A DNA stretch of 64,000 nt from Citrus sinensis. Taxonomy: Eukaryota > Streptophyta > Magnoliopsida > Sapindales > Rutaceae. Both the position numbers and the translations under genes were made by a program. The stretch lies in contig NC_068559.1 of NCBI RefSeq assembly GCF_022201045.2, forward strand, positions 5,678,501-5,742,500, given 5' to 3'. A model generated the notes under the pieces. The model did not search any database, was not told the origin of the DNA, and saw nothing but the letters and a program-made list of their open reading frames with translations. Shown in pieces: positions 48,203 to 61,080 of this stretch. The first letter of the stretch is position 1. The number at the start of each line of letters is the position of its first letter.

Positions 48203-51200
48203 ATGGGCCGTGAGTTTGCATCGACGTCGTTAGCTCCGGGGTTCCGATTTCACCCCACCGATGAGGAACTCGTACGGTATTATTTGAAACGGAAGGTTTG
48301 CCATAGATCGCTCCGGTTCAACCCAATCTGCGTCACCGATATTTACAAGTCCGAGCCTTGGGACCTACCTGGTACTTTGTTTTCCCTAAATTTCATTTTT
48401 TGCTCACAAAGTTACGATTTTTGTACAGATCTAGTTATTCTTCAGGTATGGTAAATATATATACTTGTAAATATTTGTCTTTAATCTATTTGTTAGGATA
48501 CGATGTCCTAATTTGTCTAATTTTATTTTTAATTTTACTTTATCCTGGTGGGTTTAGATAAGTCGAGGTTGAAAACTAGGGACAAGGAGTGGTATTTTTT
48601 TAGTATGTTGGATAAGAAGTATGGCAATGGGTCGAGGACCAATAGGGCCACTGAAAAAGGATACTGGAAGACCACTGGGAAGGATCGCCCTGTTCATCAT
48701 AATACGCGGACTGTTGGGATGAAGAAGACCCTTGTCTATCACATGGGGAGGGCTCCTCATGGCGAACGTACCAATTGGGTGATGCATGAGTACCGCCTCA
48801 CTGATGACGATTTGGAGAAAGCTGGAGTTGCGCAGGTGAGATCATGGAGGACTCTGTTTGGGATTTGTGTTTTTATTTGTGTTGTTTTGGTATTTGATCA
48901 ATTGTCTCTCTCTCTCTTTTTTTTTTTTAGTGTTTTTGCAACTAGTGGAAATTGATTGGTTGTTGGTTGTGTTGGGGAAGGATGCATTTGTTCTGTGTAG
49001 GATATTCCAGAAGAGTGGATCAGGGCCAAAGAATGGGGAGCAGTATGGGGCACCTTTTATTGAAGAGGAATGGGAGGATGATGAGGTGGTTGACGCAGCT
49101 CTTGTACCAGGTCATGACGTGGTTGCTGACGAATTGGTGGTTAGTGATGATGCATATTTTGAAACGAATGACCTTGATCAGGTTTGATTTTATCTAATCA
49201 TGATTTTTAGAATTGATTTTGTTTACAATGGCATATCATCCTTTTAATTTGAGTCTTGGATGTATTGGTGTTAAATGTTATATGGATGAGTGAGTGACTG
49301 TCCATGTTTTGCAAATGAATTCAACTATCACGAGGCGATAAACTGAGAGAATTACATTAATATTGTTGTCTTAGGGTGTCTTACCTTGAAGTTAAGTGTA
49401 TGTTACTTTGTCATTTAAGAAAATATAGAATAATCCATAATATTTAAGATTCAAATTGTTATCTAAACTTACATGTGAGCGTTGAAATTTTCCTGCAAAG
49501 TACTGAGAAATATTGGCGGTTATATGATTGATGTTGAATAAATGAAGTTTAACAAGAGAAAAAGAAAAGGGGGGGGGGGGGTTAAGAGAGAGAGTGGAGT
49601 TATAAACTTTTCCTTTTTAATTAACTTGCACATGTTTTGAACAGATCACTTAGATTTAGTTTTCTAGCTTTTTGGACTAAAAGTATTCTCATTATCCAAT
49701 TTTCTGCAAACAGTTATATTTTGGAAGGGCATTTATGGGAGTAAACTCCAAAAGTGTGTGATTTGCTCACTTTAATAGTTGTACAATAGAGAATTAATTG
49801 GTTGTCTCGGATAGTTATTTAATAGATGAAGGCTTAAATTTCACAAGAATATTCAGATGAAAATGTATATACCATATTGGATCGTTAGTAAAATGTCAAG
49901 CAAGGAGATTCCACCAATGAGGAACTGTGATTGTATTAAGTGTCATTATTTTTGTTATGTTATATTTTGAGTTTTAAGCTGATCTAGGATATTTTTGACT
50001 CTTGACCTGGAAGAAGAGTCCATTTGGGTTTGGGCTTGGGCACAGAGGCTTATATGCTTTTCTTATTGACATTTGGATTCATTTTATAATTATTTTTAGA
50101 TACTGTCTTCATGTCTCCACTTTGCTAAAACTTATTTCTTTGAAGTTTTTCAGAAGAAGAAAATCCGCTTTCCTTTCATCTCTATTTGATTTTTTTCCGT
50201 AGATATTTCTTTTTAGCAACCAATTTATTAGATTTTTCACTTTATTTGTTGATTGTAGGAGTTGCACAATAGTCTTACTGACGGAAGTTATTATTTTGAG
50301 CTGTAACTGGCACTGACTTTTATGAGCACAAAAATAACACTGCATGCTGCTTCGTGACAATATAAATGACAATATAAAAAAGTGTTAAATACTATTGTTA
50401 GGTAGTTGGCATTTAGACTTTTGGATTTACAGTGTCCTGAAAATTATGCCTTTTGCCAGAATATTGATGTTGCAAATCAATCTGAAAATGCCCCGCGTCA
50501 TTTGAACTTCTATCATGGAGAGTCAAGCAACCATGTTGAGCATTCAAGGGACTTGAGTCCAGATAATCAGAAGCCCATGATAGGCGTGGGTGCCACACAG
50601 CATAATTCAGAGCTGATGGATGCAAGACCGGTAAAAGATGAATATATTGATTCTAGCAATGGTGTCAATGCTGGTGGCGTTAATTATTTTCTCAATGAGC
50701 CTTACTTGGATGCTACTGATAATCCTCAATTCAGTGATGGATTATACCTAGAAGCTAACGATCTATCAAGCACTGTTGAAGCTGATTCTCAAGGGTTTGA
50801 CATGGTTGAAGAGTACCTTAATTTCTTTGATGCTAATGATGACAACTCAGAGTACCTGACTTTTGATGCTTCTGAAATTCTGGGGAGCGGAGACAACAAT
50901 TCTGACCAAGTGCCTCTCACAACAGAGGTAGAAGTTCAATTTTGAACTTCTTTCTCCTCCTCATTTCTTTCTCTCATCTTCTATTTTTTCGGTTGGTGTA
51001 TTAATCTGGTTTGTTACATTTGCAACAGCAGGTGACTGAAGTAACTGATCAAATGTCCATGGCTGGCCAGCATCAAGTTGAAGTACATGGTAATGATGTT
51101 GCATCCACTTCAGAGCAAAAGCCAGATATTGTCAAATCCGAATCAGGTAAAATTATGTCATTTCAGTTGGCATCACTGGTTCTCCGTGTTCTCCTCTGTG

Positions 51201-51736
51201 TGGATTTCGTAAGCTAATATGTATTGCAACTTAAGATCTGTCGTACTATAGTCTGTGCACTTGTTTTCCTTTCATCCTTTCTTATTTATCTGGAATCATT
51301 AATTTTTTCGTATGGTGCAGATGTCAAGTATCCCTTCCTCAAACAGGCCAGTCAAATGTTGGGCAACGTTGCTGCTGCTCCTGCATTTGCCTCGGAGTTC
51401 CCTACGAAGGATGCAGCTCTTCGACTCAATTCATTGGCTCATCCGTCCAGTTCAGTTCATGTTACTGCCGGTATGATCAGAATCAGAAATATCACTTTAA
51501 GTGGAAGTGGATTGGACTGGTCGGTTGGCAAGAATGGGGATATGAATATTGTCTTTTCTTTTGACTTGTCACAAAATGTCATCAGTCCTAGTCATACCAG
51601 TTTTGAACCGGCGGGTAACATTTTCTCTGGTAAGACGGGGTCGGTGGTGTTCCGGAGCTTGTGGTTGTTGTTGTTCCTTTGGATCGTAATTCTTTCAGTG
51701 GGTTTTAAGATTGGTGCCTGTGTCTCTGCCAAGTAA
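48203..51736 (+). CDS. NAC078: Membrane-anchored NAC factor, NAC053/NAC078-like
   Basis: Six exons: 48203-48371, 48558-48835, 48981-49181, 50433-50927, 51029-51146, 51321-51736, giving 558 aa. NAC domain: [105 protein letters not shown]. Exon 2 is 278 bp, the same as in the upstream NAC gene. The long acidic middle carries an activation-type region ([20 protein letters not shown]). The C-terminus has one hydrophobic segment, [20 protein letters not shown] (about 533-552), so the protein is probably tethered to a membrane and released by cleavage. This matches NTL-type NAC053/NAC078, regulators of proteasome genes under proteotoxic stress. The exon 5 acceptor is a tandem NAGNAG (51028/51031), which could add or drop one Gln. 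Confidence 0.94.
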
Positions 51737-53000
51737 ACAGGATTACTGCATCCAAAACTTTATTTGCTGGTTAAGTTGATAGGGTTGGTTGATATTGATA
51801 TTTCTTTATAGATTATTGACTTGGACACCACCTCATTGCAGATATGTTGTTATATGTAACTTTTTGACTGTCAAATTAAGTTGGCGTCTTATATACTTTA
51901 TACCATTGTAACTTTTAAATATGTCCACACTTGTAGTCGAATACGATAATATTATTTGAAATTCTGGTTTCGCTTTCCTGTTGGAGTCTTGCCTTGAAAT
52001 AAATCTATATGCTATGTTAAAATTACAATTAGATGTGCTGTGCTGATTGTTATGAAGTTCTTTGTTCACAGCAGCATTCTGGCAAGGATGAAACTGTACT
52101 CTCCAGTGTACCCTAGATCGTTTTTTGTTATTTGCTTTCTTGCTTGATGAATTTTATCTGCTTTCTGGGCAATGCTGCTTATGGTTTGCTAAGCACTAGA
52201 TGAATCATTCAAGGAAGATCAAACTTGTTCCCATTCAAGAAGTAGGAAAGTGGAGGTTTTTTTATCTCTTTTTTGGAAACGATATGACCCGTCGCACGTG
52301 AAATCCAGGCTTGCAGCAAGAATCTGTTGATCAAGGCTTGCAAATGACAGCATGGTCTTGCAAATCCAACTATTGATATGTTATCCTAGCAAGCTTCAAA
52401 GGGCTGGCCTAGTAGTTACGGCATTTTATACCAGCCAAATGGCACAACCCCCACCTTTCAGCGAACATATTTGTGATTTTTTATACCGTATTAGAGTTTT
52501 TATCATTTGAATCGACGGAGTAACTCTTCCTTTGTAGAAATGCTTCATGTCTTTCCTTCTATGAAGAATCTCATTATCATCTAGTCCTTGCAGTCTCCAT
52601 GGCTCTAAATAGCTGGCAGAAGTCTTCCAGGCAACATTGTATATGACAAGGAGACTGCAACTACGGATTAGAGAAACCTAAGGATTTAGAAAAATATGAT
52701 TCACAAATTATCATTCTGTGAGGTACATACTGTGATTATACATAAGGACAAATAATACAGAATGTAAACGTTCTTATGTGGTGTGGTATATCAGTGTCGA
52801 GTATTCACACATAAGGTAACCACGGCAAAAGCCAAGCCAAGCCAACTTGACTGGACACTTCCAATCTCAAATTTCATTAAATGGTTTAATACTGGCACGT
52901 TATCCTGCACACTCGTAATAAATAAATAGTTCATATTCTGCCTTCTCACTCTACAGCTTATTGCAGTAGCAGTCATGATTTCCTAGAGCCCTAACCACGT
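51737..53000. other. Convergent 3' flanks of NAC and NADP-MDH genes
   Basis: No coding signal. Holds the probable 3' untranslated regions of the two converging genes. Confidence 0.55.
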
Positions 53001-56000
53001 TTACATTTCTCCGGGAAGCATAGTGTCCTCTGGTAGATCACAAAAAGCAATGCCCTGAAAAGAAAAAAGGGGATAGAATACGATATTAATCTTAGTAGTA
53101 TTAACGAAAAGAAGAGCAATTTTGTGGTAGAAAAATATTAAATATATATATACCTCTCCTGTAAGATGGGCCACACATTTCTTCTCAGCTAGCAACTCTT
53201 GTTCGGTCTGTAAAGAAACGGTGTCAGTCATGTCTAAAAATGGTTTAAAGAATTTATCCAAAGTCCAGGACATTGAACTGGTTTGAATTCTTTTTGGTTA
53301 GAGTTGGCACAATACTTTATTGCTCCTGGCAGCAGAAGCAAACACTATATGACTTCTCAGGTCGGCATCCTAGTGTATCAAGAGATGATTCCATTTTAAA
53401 GGTTGTTTCCATTTGTATTCATGAAACTAATATTTGAAATACGTGAAGGATAGAAATGTAATAACCACTCTTAGCAACGTACACTTGGTTGATCATGGAA
53501 TTATGCCATTTTTTAAGTATCCCATTCATATTCTTAAAATATTATGTATAATACTCCCTTTGGACAAGATTTGATTTATCTTTCTTCTACTTTGGTTTGC
53601 ATATGGTGTTCAGTAGCGAAAAAATTCTTTGCAGAAGTATGTTGGATCATACCTTCGCTATCCGCTTGCGAAGGTAGTCATCAAATATTACATCCTTGAC
53701 AAGTTCATAATCACCATCTCCCTGCATACCGATGTAACTTTCTTAGAAATTAACTAAGTGCGTATGAGCACAGATCTCTTTATGTTTACAGAAAATTTAG
53801 AAAATTAAAAAAAAATTATGAGAAAGAAGATACTAGATCAAACTTACTTTTGATCTGCATGGCATGCTGAAGACAATATCCTCTGCTATGCCGTAAGGAT
53901 TTCCATTTGTATAAACCTACATTTGCATTTTTAACTGTCAGAGAAATATAAAACTCTAGAAACCAAAGCCGACTGAAATTTTTTATTAGCTGATGAGGTC
54001 TCGGTATGAAGCTATCTCCACCAAACAGGGCAGGGTTTGGGTGTTAGAAAAAAAAATTGTTAATTGAATAAAAGAATTCACACTTATGAACTCCGTAACC
54101 CTTTCAAAAACAAGTAATGAAGGGCTTGATAAATAATATCCAGAACTTTCAGCTGTCTAAATATATTGCAATTTCTACGTAAGAGGTTGTTAGTTTTTCA
54201 ACTTTCTTTTTTCACGCCACTAGGACAAGTAAAGATAATGAATCTCCAACTATAAAATTTCTTGAGAATAAATAGCCTGACCTTTCTTAGAAGGAAAAAA
54301 GAGCAGGAAACAATAAACTTACGCCAGATGAAAACCAATCACCCTCGGGTGTGGGAGTTACTAGAGACTTCATGGCATCAACAATTGACACAGAAGTGGA
54401 TGCAGCTGAAGATCTTCCCCATTTCTTAATCAGTAGTCCACCTCTCTGAAAATCAAATTTATACTTGTTCATGAAGGCTTAAAAGAGTTTATAGGAAGAC
54501 TATGCAATTCATTACAAATAAAATTAAGGTGAAGTTATCAACCAATCTTACCTTCTGGATTGTTTCAGTGAACCCCTCTTCCAGCCATTTGTGGTCCTTG
54601 ATAACCTCTTTCACAGGTAAGCCATTGATCCTAGCATTTAGGAAGTCCGGAACCTGGCAACAGTTTCACAGAGTTCCTTTTAAAAAATATTGGAGTAATT
54701 TGACCTATGTACTATGTTTACAGTATCTGCTTGTTGACCTGAGTGGTTGAGTGGTTTCCCCAGATGGTCATATTTGACACTTTGTCGTAGAATACACCTG
54801 CTTTAAGGGCGAGCTGCACAAAATAGCCAATAAGTACAACAATTATTGACAGATGGTCAAAGAATAACTACTTATGATTTCTGGGTCTAGTAGGTAAGAG
54901 CTATACCTGGCATTTTGCTCTATTTTCATCTAATCTAGTCAAAGCATGAAAGTTCTTTGCAGGTATGCTGGGAGCATTTTTTAAACAAATTAAAGCACTG
55001 CAAATGAAAAGAAATTACCAATCAGAGATAACACAGAGGAAAAAAAGCCTAGGTATCAACCATAGTAGCCATAAAGGCGATCTTCTTACTTGGTGTTACA
55101 GGGGTTCCCCACAACTATCACCTTGACATTACGGGATGCGACAGCATTGAGAGCTTTTCCCTACAAAATTGTGCACCAAGATCAGAATTGGAAATTGTTG
55201 CAAATGGGATTCAGAAGTAGGTCCAAAATGCATATACACATTGAACCTGCTCTGCAAATATCTGGCCATTGATATCTAATAAGCCGGCTCTTTCCATTCC
55301 TGGCCCACGAGGCTTTGCTCCAATCAGAAGGGCCCATTCTGCATCTTCAAACAGCTCATATGGATTTATTCCGATTTTCACCTCCCTCAACAAAGGAAAC
55401 AAGGAATCCTCAAGTTCCATCGCCACTCCTGCATACATGAAAACATTAAGTTGATAGATGCATCTACAAGGCAAAAAATAAAAATGAGATATAGATCTCC
55501 AGAATGAAGGAAACCAGTCTAAACCTGTACATTGTCAATTCACTTCTTTGGGTCTTGGAGCATATTACAATCACATGCATTAAACATAAATTGAAAAACA
55601 GGGAGATAAACTAAAATTTGCAGCTTAGGATGACAAGGTTAAGTTCTCTAATCATCCAATTCTTATTCCAGCTGATACCAAGCACCAGGTATAACATATT
55701 GGGATGCAATTTTTAATTTTTTTAAAAATATTGGCATAGTGGATAAGAATGCATGGTGGAATTACAGTGACTTGAACAGAATATGAGACAACTAGAATAC
55801 ATTGATCAATCTTGTTACTTTCTGTATTCTTTCAACAAATAATATCATTTTATACTATCAGTTTTTTTCTACTGTACAGGAGGATCAATCATACACATTT
55901 TCTCTCAATTATAAATTTCATAGCATTTACAAACATAAGCACCCACAGACAGAAAGAACAAGAGTTCCGGACAGCTTGTCTGAGACTGTTGATTAAAATG

Positions 56001-57480
56001 ATAGTAAAAGGTATATTAGAGTACCAACCTTCAAGGGCCTGTAAGGACCTTTCAGATCCCAGTAGTTTCAATGCAATCGGTTGATCTGGCCCTAAAACCT
56101 CCCCAGCTGCGAGCTGGAAGAAAAAGACAAGTTAGAAATTCTATTGCTATTACAAGGTCATTTACATCACTGAAGCAAATATATTATCCCAATATAAATA
56201 CACCAATAATTTTTAGTTCAAGTTCAACAATCTGGTTCCCATAGGAAATGAATAATTTTATTTGACGAGGAGAAAAAGAATGGCAATAATTACAATGTAT
56301 GGCCAACAGGGCAATTAATCTTGATTTGAATTATTCACATAGGACTTTATGATGAAATCTACCAAACAGCTTTTCTTTCAGGATTATAAGGCACAGCTGA
56401 CTGTGTATACAGTCTATGAATGGAATCATACGAATGACAGTTCACTGTTATTTATTGTTGAGGACCCACTACCTTATCCGCACCATTCTAGAGGAAGTTA
56501 AAAACACAAATTCTAACATCAACCAAAACATAATGGTGACCAGAGTCTATCAAAAATAAAGCAAGTTACAGAAGTTAATCACGGTTTACTTGTGATAAAA
56601 ATTTGATTAACAGGATTTCCTTACTTTGAAAAGTAAATGATTAGCAATCATCCCAGCAGCACCCGACACTGCAATATTAACCATTTTCTTCCAGGATTTT
56701 GTCTCCTCTTCCTGTAAAGACAATTTGACAAAGATCTCTTGTTATAAGCACAAATTGAACACAATCAATCAATAAAGACAAGATAACTACAACCCTCAAG
56801 CCAAGTCAACAAACAATAATCATAATAAGCAGAACCATTCAATAAAGTGACTCAACATTTACTCACATCAACAACAAGAAGCACCAATTAGAAACAAGCA
56901 AATCAACAAACAATATCAATGCACTTGTATCACAAACTCCAAATACATGCAAAGCAAACCATTCCCTCTCCAGAACAGAACACACGCACATATGTATACA
57001 TAATACGTACATACTGACACGCCCAGGTATAGCAAACAATTAAAGAACTTACAGCTTTGAGATCATATGTGAGACAGAAAACACCATAGCAATCGTTAGT
57101 CTTGCTCTTAGGATCATCTCGTTCAACTGCGACCGGGGCTTGAACTTGACTGAGACACAAAAACAAGCAAATCCCTTTGAGATCACTCAAAATAAAAAAA
57201 GCACAGTACTAATAACAGTATTAACCAATGCAAAGAAATATATACACATGTACATATATAACTCTCTCTCCCTCTATATATTGATTCAAATTTAAAAAAA
57301 AAAAAAACTGCTCGCTTACTTTACAGAGCAAGAGATGGTGGGGTTTCTGGGTCCGATGATGGGTCGAAAAGCACGGCGACGGAGAGATGAAAGGTGGGTC
57401 GATGAGAGTGAGAGCTGTGAAGAGCTGAGACGGGTGGTTTCGGTGTATGAAGATGGTGACAGCTGTGCCACCACCGCCAT
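53001..57480 (-). CDS. NADP-MDH: Chloroplast NADP-dependent malate dehydrogenase
   Basis: Fourteen exons: 57480-57320, 57149-57053, 56711-56625, 56113-56029, 55428-55247, 55160-55090, 54997-54907, 54813-54739, 54653-54552, 54445-54323, 53916-53848, 53721-53653, 53207-53154, 53054-53001; 439 aa, all frames joining. It reduces oxaloacetate to malate with NADPH, the malate valve that exports reducing power. The first 50-odd residues are a Ser/Thr/Arg-rich transit peptide. Core motifs: [15 protein letters not shown] (cofactor binding), [48 protein letters not shown] (catalytic His about 279), [22 protein letters not shown]. Both redox switches of the thioredoxin-regulated enzyme are present: N-terminal Cys74/Cys79 (NDCYGVFC) and C-terminal Cys415/Cys427. 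It ends in [11 protein letters not shown], the autoinhibitory tail. No sign of damage. Confidence 0.97.
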
Positions 57481-60400
57481 GTCAGCAGCCAGCAGAGGTA
57501 TATAAAGAAAGTATTTCGAGAAAAAGAAACAGCAGGTGAACAGAAAAGATTTAAAACTAAAAAGTCTTGTCTTGAGAGAAAGATTCGGAAGGCTTATGTA
57601 TGTATGAGAAATTGATGAGAGTGAAATGAAGGGGGGGTTTAATGGTTTGGAGGGAGAGGAGTAGAAGTGTAGAAGTGGAATTATGGATGATTTGAAATAT
57701 TAGTATAAGGCCGTGCAAGTGACACATGTAAAGGCATTGTCATCCATAAAATCTCTAGTGGGTGACTTGGGCTTTTACAGTTTTATGGTTAGTTAACTGG
57801 TTATGGGGAGTTAGTAGTACATATTGGCTTTTTAACCTGTAATTTGATTTGTGTTTGTGGTGTTGAATTTTGGCATGTGAGTTTGTAAGAAAAGTCCAAT
57901 TGAAAGAAGTATGGGGATTGGCTTGCTTGTATGTATATGCAAGCTTGGTTTGGTGATAGGATCCAGCTATCAATTCTCTTTTGAATAGTTGATGAAATTT
58001 TCTATAACCATGTAGAAATCAACTCCTGCCAATGTAAATATTGTCTCAATTTTGTTGATAGTTGATTATACCTACGTAACTGGCTTGCTCAATTACTTGA
58101 TCAAATTTTGTGCAAACGTTTCTTCAGATTACTATACAAAAAAAAATTTCAGATTGACATATGCTTTTTCAGGAAATTTAGGTGTTGTTTATCGTTGTTG
58201 TATTGTAAGTTTAGTTTAGTCTTGAAAGGACAACAACTAAAATTTTAATTGCATGTTTAGTATGTTAGATTTGAGTGGATGAGATTACACTGAATAAGAT
58301 GACTCCATTATGTCAGATTATATTTAGTATTATCTTGTGTTTGGATAATTGATGATTTGACCAAACTAATTAAATTAACTTAAAGGAAAATTAAAATTAT
58401 TAGTATAGCAATTATTAGATATTTAAAGTTATTTTATCGAACTTTTTGTGGTATTGTTATTAATAGTATGTATTTTATCGTTTAAAATTCATACCATAGA
58501 CAAGATGACTAGTCGAAAGAGTGGATAGATCATTTATGACATGTCTTTTGTATATTCAAAATATAGATGACATGTTGTCAGATTGTTACCACAAAGTAAA
58601 AGTTATATATCCTATTGTTTATAACTTCATCAAAATAATAACGGCAAGCTGGAATCACGTAAATAACTTTATGAAAATAAAGATCAAATTTGTCATGAAT
58701 ACTATTTTTGGACTCTTTTTATTAACTTAAGTCAAATTATTTTTTCTATCACAGAACTAAAGTCTTAAGTTGAATTTTCAATAAGTGCAATTTTTTTTAA
58801 ATTTTATTGTTTACTTTCGAACTCTTATCTTTTAATCTGTTTACGAGCTTTTATCTCAAATTTAGTTCAAATTTAATGTAAGAAGAGGTTCATAAGCTTT
58901 TAGCTTAACCAGTTTTCTAAAGAATATGATTTTCTATCTCCACAAATTACAGTATTCTCTTATCCCATATCAGAATGGAAATAATGCTATATTCGTTCAG
59001 CTGCAATATTATTATTTGGCATTTCATCACCATAGGAATATATACCAAGGCCAATATATGAGTCATTTGACTCTATTCACCAATTCCTCCTTATCCAGCT
59101 TGGAATGTTATTTTGAGTGGCTCCAAGGAAAGCTACGTATACCCGGATCCCATCAAGATCCTTTTTTTTTTTTCCTTAATGAGAATGAATATATAAAAAA
59201 AAAAAAAGCAAAAGGAATGCAATATCCAACAGCCAAGATCCAAAACCTGAATGTCATCTTCATACTCGATGAATCCCACATCACTTCTCACATTATTTAG
59301 GATATAATTTAAAATAAAATTTTGAAATTTGAATCATTACTTATGATTGAATGATTGCAATAAATACGGAACATGGTCTAGAAAGCCATTTAACTAATTA
59401 ATTAATTGAATAAACACAATTAACACAGTTTTTAATTAGATATACAGTTTGTCTGCAATAATTTAAATAAATAAAATGTAAATTCAAAGTGATGAAATTT
59501 TCCATTGGAAAGCCATTTGATTTATCATGATTGACGAACAATTAATCTCTTTTATAATTTTAAATATATATACACATACTCACATATATATAGAATCATT
59601 TTTTTGTTCGGAAATCCCATATTTTAAATTCGAATTAGAAATTTTTCTTTATACACACACACTTCTATGTACGTGAGGCACAACAATGAATTTCTGTCTA
59701 GTATAACTTAATTAGCATATAATATTTGTGTAACTGTTATCAAATCTCTTTTAATCGAATTGGAACTTTTTTTAAAAAAAATATTATGTACAATTCAATC
59801 TTCAATATAATTGAAGCCCAACATATTAAAGTTCAACACAACTAAGAGCTATTAGCACCGGTTATAATTCTTATAAAACCCCTTTATCTCTTAACCCTTA
59901 ATTAAATTAATTAATTCCACCTCTTATCATAATTAACATATAGGGATGGCAATAAAGCCGGATTGGGAGGTCTATTACATTCCTCACCCTATTAAAATTT
60001 TCGTCTTCATACCCCAATAAATTTAGTAGGGGTAGGGATGGAGAATCTCTAATAAAAAATAATTTTTCCATCCTCATCCTATTTATAGTAGGTATAAATA
60101 CATATTTTCAGTAAACTAAAATTTAGATTTAAATAAAATCATTATCGTATTATAAAGTATTTAAATTATTTTTTAAAATCTCTAAAAATTTGAAACAATA
60201 TCTTTAAACAATATTAAAACTGTAAAATGTTTGCACACACTTTTGTATTTCAAGATTAAGGTACAATCAAATTGTTGGCCTATAGTAGAATATTTTTAAC
60301 TTACTAAACTTTACTGAAAATTCTTGAAGAATGAGGTTTGATTTGTTTGAAGAGAGCGCAACCTTAAAAGAGAAAAAAAAATATTTAATGGTTAAATAAG

Positions 60401-60689
60401 AATTATGTTGTAGGTTTTTCTTTTAGTTATTCTCTATTTATATTAGATAAAAAAATATAGAGTTTATTAACCAACATTGTAATTGATAAAATAAAAATTA
60501 AAAAATATTTACAGATAACGATGATTGGGATGGGGGTGGGTGGGGAGTACAAAATTAAATCCCACCCTATTAAGAATTTGAAATTATTTATCCTTCATTT
60601 TTCATAAATTATTTAAAATTCACCAGTGGAGAATTTTGTCATCCCTATTAAGATAAATATTGACATCTCATCTTTCTTCTTCCTCTAAA
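57481..60689. other. Intergenic upstream of NADP-MDH
   Basis: About 3.2 kb. The first 200 bp carries the probable leader and promoter of the MDH gene; a TATA-like CTTTATATACC on the minus strand lies only about 20 bp from the ATG. The rest is AT-rich. Short ORFs at 58521 and 58926 lack recognisable motifs. No RNA gene seen. Confidence 0.55.
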
Positions 60690-61080
60690 GGCTCTGTTTG
60701 TTATAACTTTTCAAGTAGAACTTTTATAAATAGGGTTTTTACTAAAAAAAAAGTTTAGTTGTTTGGTTATCAATAAGAACTTTTATTAAAAATTTATAGA
60801 ATTACTTTAATAGGCAACTTTTTTAAAGTTATATTATGAAAATAATAAATAAGATTGTCAAATAAGTAGAAGATATTTGTGATATTTTGACATTTAAAAA
60901 AAAAATTCAACCTCTACTCCCAAAAGTTGAAAATTTGAGCTTTTACTAGTAGAGGTAATTCATTTAAACTTCAAAAACTCTATTAGAAAAATAACCAAAT
61001 AACAATCAAAATTATGATAAGAGTTTATAAGATTAAATAAGCACTTCTGACCATTAAATAAGTCATAACAAACAGGCACT
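60690..61080. mobile_element. MITE with inverted repeats
   Basis: About 390 bp. Left end GGCTCTGTTTGTTATAACTT; right end, reverse complement, AGTGCCTGTTTGTTATGACT. The inner sequences also pair (AAGTAGAACTTTTATAA against TTATAAACTCTTATCATAA, imperfectly). No ORF. A short CTAA word lies by both ends but a clear target duplication was not established. Confidence 0.68.

Noticed and set aside
57495..57510. TATA box for NADP-MDH
   Set aside because: CTTTATATACC on the minus strand is only about 20 bp from the ATG, which would leave no leader, so it was not called as the promoter.
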